DNA of 64,000 nt from Salisapilia sapeloensis (Eukaryota; Oomycota; Peronosporomycetes; Peronosporales; Salisapiliaceae): positions 1-64,000 of the forward strand of contig JAADVB010000059.1 in assembly GCA_023334545.1 (NCBI GenBank). The letters run 5' to 3'. Below are positions 1-10,705 of the stretch, one piece after another; position 1 is the first letter of the stretch; every line of letters starts with the position of its first letter. The notes under the pieces are model-generated. The model ran no database searches. It was not told the DNA's origin and saw only the letters and a program-made list of their open reading frames with translations. The position numbers were made by a program, and so were the translations under genes.

Positions 1-1774
1 GCGCCGACCTTTTCATGGTTCTTGTAAGCAGACAAGTCGACGGATCCGCCAGACAAGACCACAAGGATGATCGGAAGCTTACTAGCAGCAATAGCATGCT
101 CAATAAGCTGCGTCTGGTAACCTGGAAGACGAATGTGCGTACGGTCGTGCTCCTCCCTCTCCTGTGCTTGATTCAAACCTACGAAGACAACTACTCGTTC
201 CGCTTGACGAGAGATCTCAACTGCCTTGTTGAAGTTCGGAATCGACTCGTAGCCGATACCACAAGCTTCCGAGTGCTCGACATGCTTCACGTAGTCGGAG
301 ATACCGTCCAACGGTGTCTTGATGAAAGCAGGGATACCAAAGTAGTTTGCTAGCATCTCTTGACTGGCATTCAGATGCGGACCAATCAATGCCAATGGTG
401 CGTCGCTGGTAAAGGCATCCACTTCCAGTGGCAAGGTATTGTCTTCATTCTTAAGAAGCACCATACTTTGACGAGCTGCTTGTAGGGCCAATGCTCGGTG
501 CTCGGGCGTATCAATATCCTTTGTCGAGATATCACCGAAAGGCTGCTTTCCCTTTTCAAACATCCCAAGACGCATCTGGACTTTAACGAGACGCTTCAGA
601 GCAGTGTCGATCATGTCTCGCGTCACGATACCGTCTGCCACGGCCTTTGGCAAGTGCTTGCTTAGGAAACTACCGCAGTTGAGATCCATACCAGCATTCA
701 ATGCCGCTGCACAAGTGTGAGCCGGGGACTGTGTGTAGTGGTGGTTGTAGATGATATCTGCCACGGCTTCACAATCAGATGTAATGTATCCGTCGAGCCC
801 CCACGTGTCTCGAACAATGTCCGTCAAGAGATGCTTGTCAGCACAGGCAGGAATGCCATTAACCGCATTATAGCTGCACATGACAGAGCTGACATGACCT
901 TCTGTAACGCATTTCTCAAAGGCAGGCATGTACGTGTCAGCAGTATCACGCTTGGACACAATAGCATCAAACTCATGTCGCTGGGATTCTTGACTGTAGG
1001 CTGAAAAATGTTTGCAGCAAGCAGACACTTTCAAGAAGCCACTATCCGATCCTTCGACCTTCGGAGCTTCACCTTGTAACGCTCGCACATAGATCGAACC
1101 GTATTCGCTGGTCAGCAACGGATCCTCTCCTGACGTTTTCGTTTGAATATTTGCGATCAGATATGAGATGTAGGGAATAAATAATAAATACACATACCTG
1201 GCGTTTCCTGTCCTCGACCCCATCGCGGATCACGAAAGATGTTGATATTGGGTGTCCAGAAGGTCAGCCCGGATGTCTTGGAGTTGTAGAAAGCTCTATA
1301 TGGTCATCAGCTGTTAGGTACAGTTTGATTGCGATGGGTTAAAAAAATATGGCCGTACCGCCCTTCTGTGGACACTGCGATACCAATCTCTTGGAAGAGC
1401 GTGCGGTTGAAAGAAGATGAGAGACCAATGATTTGTGGAAAGCTCGTTGCGAACGGCGTCACATCTTCTTCGAAAGTAACTGCCGGCGAATGAGCAACAC
1501 CATGGAGCGCTTCGCCCCACCACATGTACGGCGGAAGTTTGACGCTTTTCGCTTCGGAGGCGCGATCGATGAGCATTCCTACCGCCTCCTGAAGCGGGAT
1601 TCGAGACACCAAATCACTCACGCGGACATCCATCGACTGCGAAGAGTCACAAAACGGAAGGTCGGAGATATCAGGGTCATTGCAGACGCCATCCGAGAAG
1701 GAGGGTGCGTGCGTCGAAGGATTGCTTTGGAGCGATAGCGCCGACAACACTGCGTTGCGCACTGGAAGCAGCAT
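1..1774 (-). CDS. GH3 beta-xylosidase/beta-glucosidase, C-terminus beyond window
   Basis: Glycoside hydrolase family 3 enzyme of the plant-like beta-xylosidase type, which removes terminal xylose or related sugars from wall polysaccharides. Three exons were read: 1774-1359, 1295-1198 and 1129 to the window edge, with introns at 1358-1296 (63 nt) and 1197-1130 (68 nt). Splicing restores the family block with [16 protein letters not shown]. Also visible are FCD near the N-terminus, [18 protein letters not shown] and SDCEAV, whose Asp290 is the expected nucleophile, then SGGSVDL of the second domain. The frame is open to base 1, so the C-terminus lies outside. The start at 1774 is the first ATG in frame and gives only a weak signal peptide ([17 protein letters not shown]); a short 5-prime exon could exist. 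Family certain, start uncertain. Confidence 0.88.
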
Positions 1775-2255
1775 AATGGAAAATGACCTCGAGCTTGCGG
1801 CGACGGATCCTGACAATCATCACAGAGGGTACCAAGAGGCGAAAAGAATCACCACGAGCAGTTAGTTGTCTAATCTTACAAGTGCGGATCTTTGAACTTC
1901 AATCACGCGAGTTTGATGTGATCGAACTTGAAGAGGAGTTGGCGTCGTTTCCACATAAATGATGGATGTCTGGGTTCAGCTGGAAAAGGATGGATGTGTA
2001 CCTGTGAAATTTTAGTCGGCACGACGAAACTATCTCTCCGGCCTGTAACTGTTCACAGTCCAACGTAGGATGGCCAGTTCACCCGAAAAGGCGCATGCCG
2101 ACGATTCCGATCGAAGGTAGGCTGACTAGTCAAGAGAACGCGGCTTCTCCCGCATCAGTTGACCATCGTTCCATCTGGGCGAGTATGAATCGAATGGAAT
2201 CACGATCCTTCAAGACGACTGGAGAAAGGAGAGAACAGAGAGCTCACATCTCAAT
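1775..2255. other. Intergenic region between divergent GH3 and TKL kinase genes
   Basis: This 481-base spacer separates the starts of two divergent genes and must hold both promoters. Short open frames exist on both strands but have no recognisable product. Part of the minus-strand side could hold a missed 5-prime exon of the GH3 gene. Confidence 0.5.
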
Positions 2256-3536
2256 TTGCTCCCGTCACACAAAGAGAAACGTAGTCCATCAAGAGACTGG
2301 GATCCCATGGCGACTGTCTCGCACCTCGGATTCCACCCAAGAACCCGCAAATTGTCTTTTGCGACGCCACACATACCTGCTTCCCACAAAATGCGACCGA
2401 AAGGAATGCTTGTTGTTGCGCCGGGTGCCAAGCCGCAGGCTAAGAACCACCGCTTCTTCCAAATGTGCGGATCTCCCATTCGAACGGCCAAGTTGCATGC
2501 GACGTCCTCAACGAGCACTGCTATTGCCAACTATGCAACACCGTCGTCGGATGTACTAGACTCGACGGACTACTCCACCTTTAATTATCAGACACTGCGC
2601 TCGGGCGATGAAATGCCCGCGACGCGTGCGAGGTCGGTGTCTGCGCAAGAGTTTCTATCGACAGAAGCCGTGTGTTCCGTGAACGACATGCCGTCGATGG
2701 GAGAAACGGAAGAGGAGGGCGTGGATTCATTCAGCATTCGTATGGAAGACGTCCAACTGGGCAAAGTCATTGGGGAAGGAGCCTTTGGAAAAGTGTATCA
2801 GGCCCAATATTGCGGCCAGCGAGTTGCTGTCAAAGTACTCTTGCGCCAAGACTTGAGTAATGCTGTGCTCAAGGAGTTCGAATCCGAAGCACGCATCATG
2901 CGAGTACTACAGCACCCGAACATCTGCCGACTGCTAGGTGCCTGTCTGCGTCCGCAACAGCGGGCACTTGTCCTGGAGCTAGTTGCTCGTGGTTCCTTGT
3001 GGGAAGTGTTGCGGACCGCGACACCGGAAGAATTGACGACGCGACGTCGCATTCAATTCGCACTGGACGCCGCCCAAGGCATGAAGTATTTACATTCGTT
3101 CAATCCACCCATCCTACATCGGGATATGAAGTCACCCAATCTACTTGTCGAAGAGGACTTGACACTGAAGCTTTCCGACTTTGGACTGTCCCGTGTCAAG
3201 GCGCAAATTCAAACCATGACCGGGAATACCGGCACGGTGCAGTGGATGGCACCGGAAGTTCTCGGCAATCGCAAGTACACAGAGAAAGCAGACGTTTTCT
3301 CGTTTGCGATCGTATTGTGGGAAATTTTTTCGCAGCAATGCCCGCACCAAGGGATGACGCAAATTCAAGCAGCCTTAGGTGTCCTTAACCACGATTTGCG
3401 TCCGGCCGTACCACGTGATTGTCCTCGCGTCGTTTCGCGATTGATGCGTGCCTGTTGGATTCGAGAGCCGAATCTCCGTCCGTCATTTATTGAAATTGTA
3501 CGTGTGTTGGAAGCAACGCTTCGGACCCTTCGCTAA
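2256..3536 (+). CDS. TKL-type (Raf-like) protein kinase
   Basis: Single-exon gene of 426 residues. The first 160 residues are low complexity. A complete kinase domain fills the rest: glycine loop GEGAFGKV near 174-181, VAVK lysine near 192, HRDMKSPN with catalytic Asp near 289, DFG near 308 and the activation segment ending in WMAPEV. The loop HRDMKSPNLL and the GTVQWMAPE segment are typical of tyrosine-kinase-like (TKL, Raf/MLK) kinases, which phosphorylate Ser/Thr. All catalytic residues are present, so it should be active. There is no membrane segment, so it is probably cytosolic. TKL kinases are expanded in oomycetes; substrate unknown. ATGs at codons 1 and 18 could both serve as start. 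Confidence 0.9.
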   Translation: MLPSHKEKRSPSRDWDPMATVSHLGFHPRTRKLSFATPHIPASHKMRPKGMLVVAPGAKPQAKNHRFFQMCGSPIRTAKLHATSSTSTAIANYATPSSDVLDSTDYSTFNYQTLRSGDEMPATRARSVSAQEFLSTEAVCSVNDMPSMGETEEEGVDSFSIRMEDVQLGKVIGEGAFGKVYQAQYCGQRVAVKVLLRQDLSNAVLKEFESEARIMRVLQHPNICRLLGACLRPQQRALVLELVARGSLWEVLRTATPEELTTRRRIQFALDAAQGMKYLHSFNPPILHRDMKSPNLLVEEDLTLKLSDFGLSRVKAQIQTMTGNTGTVQWMAPEVLGNRKYTEKADVFSFAIVLWEIFSQQCPHQGMTQIQAALGVLNHDLRPAVPRDCPRVVSRLMRACWIREPNLRPSFIEIVRVLEATLRTLR

Positions 3537-3894
3537 GTATACATGAAGCTGCAGGGCCTAGTACCAGGTCACAAGTAGCGCCACGTCGAGTAAGAAAGAA
3601 ATATATTGCAAAAATGTCTTTTAAAGATTGAAATGGTACATCATTGGTTCACTGATTACGCTTGGACTTCTATACCTCACTTAACCTCCGATCGCTTCTT
3701 CCCTCTTCCACACTACTACTGGCTGCGACTCACCCACGGTGCCTAGTGTCCAGTTGAGTTGATTTGAAAGAGTGCTGTGGGTAAATCAAGTGAGAAAGGC
3801 ACAGAGCAAATCAGCAGGTGGTAACACGAGTGTCGCGGATTCTCCTAAGCGTCCGCCTAGCATCGGCTGTGGGTAGTTCCTGAATCAGTGAAAC
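3537..3894 (+). other. Intergenic spacer
   Basis: A 358-base stretch between two genes on the same strand. It would hold the 3-prime UTR of the kinase and the promoter of the coiled-coil gene. I see no conserved frame or RNA gene in it. Confidence 0.5.
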
Positions 3895-6102
3895 ATGTCA
3901 AGACAATCGGCGATGGCGCCAATGGGAGCTCCCATGAATGATCTCATGCGCACGGTGTGTACGCTTAGTCGCGCCTGCGTCATGGAACAGAATACGATAC
4001 GTGACCAGCGGATTATCGACACGTTGGAAACTCAAGCGACAGCGATTTTACGTCGTCGTCGATGCACCAACAAGACACCGCCGTTTACATTCCCATCTGA
4101 AAAGGCATCGACTAAACGTCGAAAGCTATCTTCCGACAGTGACGAAGGTGAGACGTACCAATCGACCACCACGTCGACACACAAAAAGGTCCATTCGAAC
4201 GTGAACAAAGTCAAAGACAATCAGCCTCCTATATCCGCTCCTGCTGCCTTGTACTACAAAGGCCAGAGGTGCGATCATAACATGGAAAACGAGTCGGAGA
4301 TGGCAAATTCCGTCGCATCGACAAGTACTTTAGAAAGCGAAGATCAATGGGATGAGGAAGCAAACCATAGTCAGCTGCACAATAACCAGGGTTTGGAGGA
4401 CTGTCAGCCTATCGATGAAGAGGCAGAGCACTTGTTCGATGACGACGTGAATGCCTTAGGTGTCCCTGGTGCCACACGACCTCGGCGATTAAGGCGAACA
4501 TCGAGTGGATGGGTGAACGATTCAAAGCCTCAAGTAATTCCAGAAGATGAGAATACGGATGATGACAGTTTACCCGACATACCTCGTCCACCCCTCTCTG
4601 CTTCCTCAGCTCTAGCTGCTCAGTCTTCTACTGACGTCGTTGTCAACGTCTTGCAGTCTATATTGCATCAGAACAATAGTCTAGAGACAAGTCGTATCGA
4701 TCGCAACCAAATCGCCACGCTCGTGGCACACTACCAGCGTCAGCATTCTTTGGATGCAGATCTACTTACCAACTTACAAGATCGTGCACGACGGTTGGAA
4801 ACGAAAGACTTGACTAGTGATACGCCTCCAAAGGAAAGACAGTCTGTAAAGTCGATCGTTGGTCGATTCGAGGGTCTTGCAGTATCCAAAAACGGTAGTC
4901 GAGTGAAACAAGCTAGACAAGTGGAGAGTGAGGATGTTGCTACTCAATTGCAGGACAAGGAGAAAGAGCTTGTTGATTTATTACAGCGAGTGCAGGTTGC
5001 TAGCTCAGATGTCGCTTCCAATGTCAACGGATCACAGGAGCGTCAAGAGCCAGCTAAGCATCTAAGCAAGCGGCGTTCAACGAGCAACAGTCGTTCTTCT
5101 GAGCGTAAAACGGATGGCCTTCGGAAGAATCAAGCGCATCAGAAAGCGGAGATGAAAAAGCTGAAAGCGGCAGTGAAAGAAAGAGACAAAGAGATCTGTC
5201 ATCTCTACCTCCAGCTCTCTGCAAAGAAGAAGCTGGTGCAGGAAATTACGAAAGCCTTTGTCAATCAAATTGAGATTGTCACTGACAATGCGATTATGGC
5301 TAAGCCGTCCCCTCCAGTACCAGCCCCATCACCTGCTGTACCAGCTCCTGATATGGAGATGCAAATGTTTTTATTCCGAAGTGTCGTCGAGAAACAACGC
5401 AAAGTGGAGGAACTGAATGTCGCCTTGGAACAGATGGAGGAAGAAGTGCTTCGAGTGGAGCAGGAACTCGAGTCGAAGGAAGCGGAGAATGCGCAGCTGA
5501 GACAGAGTCGAGAACTACTGAGTGAGAGCGTTCGGACGGCCAATGCGCAGGTGGTGCGACTGCAATCTGCTATGGAGAGTGACGATGAGGAAAGCAAGGA
5601 GAGTGAGACAGAGAGACGAGGGGCAAGTCGCTTTTCCGCTGAACGACTAGACATGACGCCTAATGACGAAGAGTCACCACTTGTGCAGACGCACAAGCGC
5701 CGGCATAGTTTGACACAAGTGGAAAGCCAGTGGAGTTACTCTGGTAGTGAAGATGGAGAGGACGACCAGGATCGACTGAGCTTCTCGACAGCTGATCTCC
5801 GACGTAGTTCCATGAGACTGGATGGCGTTTTAGACTACCTTCGTCCAAGTCGATTAAGTCTTCCAGAATGGAAATCTGGAAACGGTGAGGCTAAGAGTCG
5901 GCGCACCTCGATGTTTTCGATATTAAAGGGCGAACGCGTGAGTATCGAGGAGGAGAAAACTGGATCCGAGACTGGCGATGAGCTGCGGAATGGCCATACT
6001 TTCATAAGCACTGCTGCAAGTTACTGTTCATCTGCATCGTCAGACGACTTAGACATAATGGAAATGCTTCATTGTCGAGAGATGAAAAAGAAAAATATAT
6101 AA
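3895..6102 (+). CDS. Coiled-coil protein of unknown function
   Basis: Uninterrupted 735-residue frame; product not recognised. The N-terminus (residues 1-60) is mildly hydrophobic and then basic. Residues 80-390 are charged, Ser-rich and likely disordered. Long heptad-like stretches follow near 395-460 and 490-560, rich in Glu, Lys, Leu and Gln and separated by a Pro-rich spacer (PSPPVPAPSPAVPAP). The C-terminal 170 residues are acidic and Ser-rich with several RRxS-type sites that kinases could use. No catalytic motif, membrane segment or zinc ligand set is visible. The composition suits a scaffold or cytoskeleton-associated protein, which is only a guess. Coding status rests on length, ATG context and sustained codon structure. 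Confidence 0.75.
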   Translation: MSRQSAMAPMGAPMNDLMRTVCTLSRACVMEQNTIRDQRIIDTLETQATAILRRRRCTNKTPPFTFPSEKASTKRRKLSSDSDEGETYQSTTTSTHKKVHSNVNKVKDNQPPISAPAALYYKGQRCDHNMENESEMANSVASTSTLESEDQWDEEANHSQLHNNQGLEDCQPIDEEAEHLFDDDVNALGVPGATRPRRLRRTSSGWVNDSKPQVIPEDENTDDDSLPDIPRPPLSASSALAAQSSTDVVVNVLQSILHQNNSLETSRIDRNQIATLVAHYQRQHSLDADLLTNLQDRARRLETKDLTSDTPPKERQSVKSIVGRFEGLAVSKNGSRVKQARQVESEDVATQLQDKEKELVDLLQRVQVASSDVASNVNGSQERQEPAKHLSKRRSTSNSRSSERKTDGLRKNQAHQKAEMKKLKAAVKERDKEICHLYLQLSAKKKLVQEITKAFVNQIEIVTDNAIMAKPSPPVPAPSPAVPAPDMEMQMFLFRSVVEKQRKVEELNVALEQMEEEVLRVEQELESKEAENAQLRQSRELLSESVRTANAQVVRLQSAMESDDEESKESETERRGASRFSAERLDMTPNDEESPLVQTHKRRHSLTQVESQWSYSGSEDGEDDQDRLSFSTADLRRSSMRLDGVLDYLRPSRLSLPEWKSGNGEAKSRRTSMFSILKGERVSIEEEKTGSETGDELRNGHTFISTAASYCSSASSDDLDIMEMLHCREMKKKNI

Positions 6103-6683
6103 TTTGTACTGATATCTGTATCTGCGTATTTGGACATTCAAGTTGATTGGGAAGATAGTTCAAGACATGTCGTATCCGAGTGCTGTTTTCTCGTCTATAC
6201 AGTCGTTTGTTTCATTGGGGGTGAATGCGCAGGTTGGAAGAAAGAAGTATCGTTGGTGGCTTGCTACAGTGTTTACATGTTCAACGCGCCTACGGTCAAG
6301 ACGCATTTATTCATCAGATAAATAGACACCCAGAAAATAAAACTGCTAGTCCTGCATTCGTGTCTCTACGCTCAGTATCCCGCATCCAGTGACAAGATTT
6401 TCAAGTCTTGTAATGATAGAAGGCCCAATGAAGGCTTCTAATACTCTTTGGATTGCTTTCTTTTGGCTCTGCAAGCCGACACTAGCAAGAGTTTACTATG
6501 TACACACCATTCATATAAGCTTCGCTGCAAACCTAAATACTAGTCCAAGATAAGATTAGCAGCCAAGATCTCGTAGGAGGGAAGTCATGATCTACAGGAT
6601 CAGATGTACCGTGATGGAAACTTCGAAATTTATTTTACTTGGCGTAATTTATATGCAACAGAACTACACAACAAAGTGTGAAA
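6103..6683 (+). other. Intergenic region without supported gene
   Basis: About 580 bases between the coiled-coil gene and FANCL. Frames of 60-75 codons near 6130-6325 and 6587-6778 look random and match no family I know. An AATAAA-like sequence near 6335 could be a polyadenylation signal for the upstream gene. A short inverted repeat near 6391-6412 (6-bp arms) is not convincing as a structured RNA. Confidence 0.45.
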
Positions 6684-7953
6684 ATGGTTTTGGCGGCATT
6701 GACAGCCGAAGATGCAGCACTAACTCGCTTCAGCGGCTACTTTTCTGTCGGACTAGACGAGTACAAGGTCGTGATTGATGGCGTCGAGTATGACGCACAA
6801 TCCAATATCAAATTTGCGGGCGCTAGCATCTTGGCTGAACCAGCTTTGCAGCAATTGCTCGAACCACACATTGACACACTCAAGGTATCTAGCTCATGCC
6901 AGTAACAATTAACTACCTACTTATGCCTTAAATGGAACCTAGGTCCGAATGCAGCAAGCTTCTTCTGTTGATGATCTTGTATTCGAGTTGCAGGAACTCG
7001 TATCGATCTGTCAGCAAGGCAAAAGCGGTGGACTTACAGCACCAACAATTGATTCGTCGTCGCTTCTACCAACTGACTACTACACCTTTTTAATGGAAGA
7101 GATAGAAACCATTGGATGGGACCATCTAGTGCAACTTAGTGACGACTTGCGTTCCGTAGAGCTGCAGACGGTAGACTCTTCCAATCGGAAGCACTCCATT
7201 CGCCTCACAATATCATCACCAGGCTCCACACGCTCGTTACCACAATGCTCAGTGGATGCACCAGACACTTTTGAGCTATATAGTCCTAGTGACATGACTC
7301 TCAGTCGACGACCTACATATGGAGCAATTTCTTTCCAAGAAATTTTATCTCAGTTCGATGCGTTTTTAGAAAAGTTCCAATCGTTTTGGGAAGTTATGGA
7401 CGACATTGACGCAAATTGCTGCGTCCTAGAGCCACAACATCCTACTCGAGCTTCCTCTCGTCGTCGACTTGCACTTGCTAAGCATGCTTCTGTGCAAATA
7501 CAAATTCTGGATCCGACACAACCTCGTTCTCGTTGTGAGCTCAGCTTCTTCGGCAGTGACGCTACGATCGGAGGATGGCGTCAGCGATGGAGTGAAGGTG
7601 CTCACACGTGGAATGACACGATGCTTGTTCGGTCGAACCTTGAGGACATCCTTGGCATCCGATTCCCAGCTCCGACGCACCATAAAGCAGACGAATTTGC
7701 AGTTGAGTGTGGCATCTGCTACTGCTACCGTCTCAACGTCGACACTGACCAATCGAGTCATCAAAACGAAAACAAAGAAGAGACTGTGATTCCAGATCGG
7801 ATGTGTGAGAATGCGAGGTGCAACCGTCCATTCCATGAAAAGTGCCTATTTGAATGGCTCAAGGCACTCCCGACAGCTCGTCGATCCTTCAGTACTGTCT
7901 TTGGCGAATGTCCATACTGCCGTGAAGTCATAAGTGCCAAACTCGTTACATGA
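6684..7953 (+). CDS. FANCL: FANCL, Fanconi anaemia E3 ubiquitin ligase
   Basis: Homologue of FANCL, the RING E3 that monoubiquitinates FANCD2/FANCI during repair of DNA interstrand crosslinks. Two exons, 6684-6884 and 6943-7953, are joined in phase 0 across a 58-nt intron and give 403 residues (human 375). The N-terminal region corresponds to the ELF domain and the middle to the URD/DRWD double fold, with NCCVLEP matching the family. The C-terminal RING has the FANCL pattern: CGICYCYRL, then C-x4-C, FHEKCLFEWL and GECPYC, with all eight zinc ligands apparent. The window also holds other genome-maintenance genes. It converges on the NCBP3-like gene with 130 bases between stops. Confidence 0.95.
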
Positions 7954-8083
7954 ATTGATTGTAGAAAGCAATGAATGTATTATCTCGATTTGCTTCACAT
8001 CAACCATTCTGTCAGTAGGAAGTATCTATTCGTTCGTTTCAGGTCGAGCAAAAATAATAGCTACATCTACGCACTGTGCTAGC

Positions 8084-9904
8084 TTACTCATCGCGTTTAC
8101 GCCCACGCGATCGACGGGACTGGTCCCGACGGTACGGATGCGAACGCTCTCCACGACGTCTAGGCTTGGCGTCCGAACCGTATCGACTCGGCATCGTGTC
8201 TCCACTTTCAAGTGCATTCCGACCGCCCTGTTGACGAGGTGCAGCGCGGTCGCGACGGCCGCGAGAGCCTCTCTCATGGTACTTTTTGTTAGCTTTCTCC
8301 GGAGGAAAGTCGTCGTCCGTGGCTTTGCGAAGCAGTAACCTCCACTTGCCAGCATCAGAAGCTCCAGAGCTGGCGATTGGGAAGGCCCAATGCCATCCTG
8401 ATCTGTTAAAGGCATCATCCGGAACTTCTTCCTCCATCGCATTATCACCTTCCGTCGGCTCCTCTGCATCTCCCATCTCCACATCCTCTGCTTCTGGCTT
8501 GACGTCACTTTCATCTACCTTCTTCCTCGTCTGTGGTTCAATTGGCTGACTCAATGCGATAAGAGCTCGTCCGGCCGTGAACGGATCCTCAAACACGACG
8601 GTACAAGAACTGTCGTTGAGCCATTCGACATACGACGGTCCGTAGCCTTCAAAGTAGCTCAACACGTCTTTCGTACGCACACGTTGGAAGTGGGAGTCAG
8701 GCGAGTAAAGGTGCAATGCGTCCGTCCTAGCCTCCATATTCTCTTTCACATCCATTCGCTCGCCTTTTACTTTTTCCGACGCTGGTGTAAGTTCCACTTG
8801 TCCCAATTCCGCTTTTCCACCGACACGCGTCTCTTCAGCTGAAAGACCGAACTTGACCGCTCGTTCCGCCATCTTCTCTTTCGACGATTGCATCTCCTGC
8901 CACTCTTCTTGCGACATGCCATCACGCATTGCTTGTGCTGTTTCGGTTGAAAAATCCACAGCGAAGGATGGCGTTTGAAAACGCTCCATCCGCTGCGCTC
9001 GTTTCTTCTTTTCTTCTTCACTCGTCATGTCAAATCCAGTCACGAAGCCAGGTTGCGTCCGACCCGAACGCTGCAATTGACGAATGAGCTTGGGGTCTAC
9101 GAATTCCTTGACAGAAGGAGGGATGAAAGTGGACGCTTCAGAAGCTCCAAAGCGTTCAAATCGACGACGAGCAGTCTCAACTGCTTCCTTGTAAGAATTG
9201 TGCTGCTCTGGCGTTAGCAGATCCGACGATCCGGTGGGTTCCTCACGCACAATGACACGTGGAGTTAAAGTGCTAGCATCTACTACCGGGAGATTGCCAT
9301 TCTCGTCCTTCATTAGACTCTTAACGCGTAAGTTTCGATACGTGACGGGCGTATCCCATGTCGTGATACTCGCTCGTGAGAGCTGCTCGACAGCATCTTG
9401 AGCCTCTGAATCGCAGCATACAGCCAGTGGATCCTCTCCGACGTCAGATCCAATGCCGACTGCGATGTAATTACCACTCATAGCCACCCAGTACGGAATA
9501 AAATCACTGCGAGAGCATGTTCGACCAGTGAAGGCTCGATTAAGCTCCACCTCTTTTGCTCCCTTTTGCGCAATTGGCGTCGCATTCTTACGTACAATGA
9601 CCTCCGTATTCCCTGTTCCTCCAATGACAATTTCGTATCTCCACGAAACCTTCGCTTTCGTCGTCGTTTCGTCCGATTCAGTCGGTACGACAGCTCCCAA
9701 TCCGACACGTAGATCTTCCTGTGCCGTGGCTTCAAACTGAACAATGAAAGCAGCTACGCTAGGCTGTTCTGAAGTGCCATCTGTGTCCATGAACATAACG
9801 TCGTTCGCCTCAGCCTCATCCCAACGCCGGAAGCGCCCATGGTTCGGCCCAACAGTCTGCTCAGTAGCCATTGCGGTATTTGTTGTATGGCGAGTTGGTT
9901 GCAT
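8084..9904 (-). CDS. NCBP3-like RNA-binding protein with N-terminal FA-type domain
   Basis: Single exon, 606 residues. The C-terminal half contains a block matching nuclear cap-binding protein subunit 3: DALHLY, then KDVLSYFEGYGPSYVEWLND and a VVFEDPFTAGRAL segment. This is the RRM-like fold NCBP3 uses in nuclear mRNA export. Acidic and then RGR/RS-rich tails follow. The N-terminal 30-170 residues have a different pattern, YEIVIGGTGNTEVIVR followed by PYWVAMSGNYIAVGIG, typical of the farnesoic-acid O-methyltransferase-like beta-sandwich (Methyltransf_FA), usually a binding module rather than an enzyme. Repeats of the type RAVKFGL and RRRFERFG resemble RNA-export motifs. The combination is unusual. 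Expected to be nuclear. Confidence 0.75.
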   Translation of the reverse strand: MQPTRHTTNTAMATEQTVGPNHGRFRRWDEAEANDVMFMDTDGTSEQPSVAAFIVQFEATAQEDLRVGLGAVVPTESDETTTKAKVSWRYEIVIGGTGNTEVIVRKNATPIAQKGAKEVELNRAFTGRTCSRSDFIPYWVAMSGNYIAVGIGSDVGEDPLAVCCDSEAQDAVEQLSRASITTWDTPVTYRNLRVKSLMKDENGNLPVVDASTLTPRVIVREEPTGSSDLLTPEQHNSYKEAVETARRRFERFGASEASTFIPPSVKEFVDPKLIRQLQRSGRTQPGFVTGFDMTSEEEKKKRAQRMERFQTPSFAVDFSTETAQAMRDGMSQEEWQEMQSSKEKMAERAVKFGLSAEETRVGGKAELGQVELTPASEKVKGERMDVKENMEARTDALHLYSPDSHFQRVRTKDVLSYFEGYGPSYVEWLNDSSCTVVFEDPFTAGRALIALSQPIEPQTRKKVDESDVKPEAEDVEMGDAEEPTEGDNAMEEEVPDDAFNRSGWHWAFPIASSGASDAGKWRLLLRKATDDDFPPEKANKKYHERGSRGRRDRAAPRQQGGRNALESGDTMPSRYGSDAKPRRRGERSHPYRRDQSRRSRGRKRDE

Positions 9905-10125
9905 CTTTATGCATTGATTCTATCTTTTTTCTTATCCACTTGAGCAACTTGCTTTCTGTATGAAGAAGTCATAAAGATACACCATCTTTGTTGTTGGACC
10001 ATCGGTCATTTTACCTGTCGTCTCGAAATATGACGCTACTTTCTAAAATTTCGATGTTGAGCGCATAAAAAGGACTTGGACAACAAACTTTCATTCCTAA
10101 TTCTGACGCAATTTGATCCAGCGAA
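9905..10125. promoter_or_regulatory. Bidirectional promoter, NCBP3-like / FAM136A
   Basis: The start codons of two divergent genes are 221 bases apart, so this interval must contain both core promoters and both 5-prime leaders. No specific element was identified with confidence; the call rests on geometry alone. Confidence 0.5.
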
Positions 10126-10603
10126 ATGGCCGAGCAAAAGATGAACGATGCCGTTAAGGCGATGATGGACCGTCTCGACAAGTCTACCTTGCGTACGATG
10201 CAAAAGGATTCGTACCTGTGCAGTGCCAAGTGCTTTGACAATGCCAACTGGTCTGCGGAGCAAATGCAAGGCTGTGTCGAGCGATGCCAGAACCCGATGC
10301 AGCAGGTGCAGCAGTACATGCAGCAGGAGATGGAGAGCTTCCAGGTATGAGAGACCTTGACTATAGATTCCTACCCTAGTACTTACTTTATACGTCTGAT
10401 AGAACCGCCTGCAGCGCTGTGCGATGGACTGCCAAGACCGTGCCAAGGACTCGCTGCCAAGTGGCAATCCGAGCGAAAGTGAGATGGCTAAAGTGCAAAG
10501 CGACATGGAAAAGTGTGTTAGCACTTGTGTCGACTCGCACATCAAGCTGCTTCCGAACCTTGAGAAGCGTATCACGGACACTGTGAAGCAATCCCAGCAG
10601 TAG
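10126..10603 (+). CDS. FAM136A: FAM136A-type mitochondrial protein
   Basis: Two exons, 10126-10344 and 10403-10603, are joined in phase 0 over a 58-nt intron and give 139 residues; human FAM136A has 138. Paired CX3C motifs typical of the family are present: CSAKC and CVERC in exon 1, CAMDC and CVSTC in exon 2. These suggest disulphide-bonded helical hairpins and import into the mitochondrial intermembrane space. The protein is mostly helical with many Met and Gln. In animals the family is linked to mitochondrial protein homeostasis; its molecular role is not settled. Full-length agreement makes the assignment strong. Confidence 0.93.
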
Positions 10604-10705
10604 AAGACACTAAATCATCATAGAGATTGTTCGTCTTATAAGTCGCTAAGCTATTGTACGTTGTGGATTCTATCGATCGCAAAGAAGGGTTGTCGCAGAC
10701 AAACT

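Noticed and set aside
5265-5696. Minus-strand Ser/Cys-rich frame of 143 codons
   Set aside because: Antisense of the Glu-rich coiled coil; composition explained by codon complement.
6391-6412. Short hairpin ACAAGA...TCTTGT
   Set aside because: Six-base arms in intergenic DNA are expected by chance; no RNA family resemblance.
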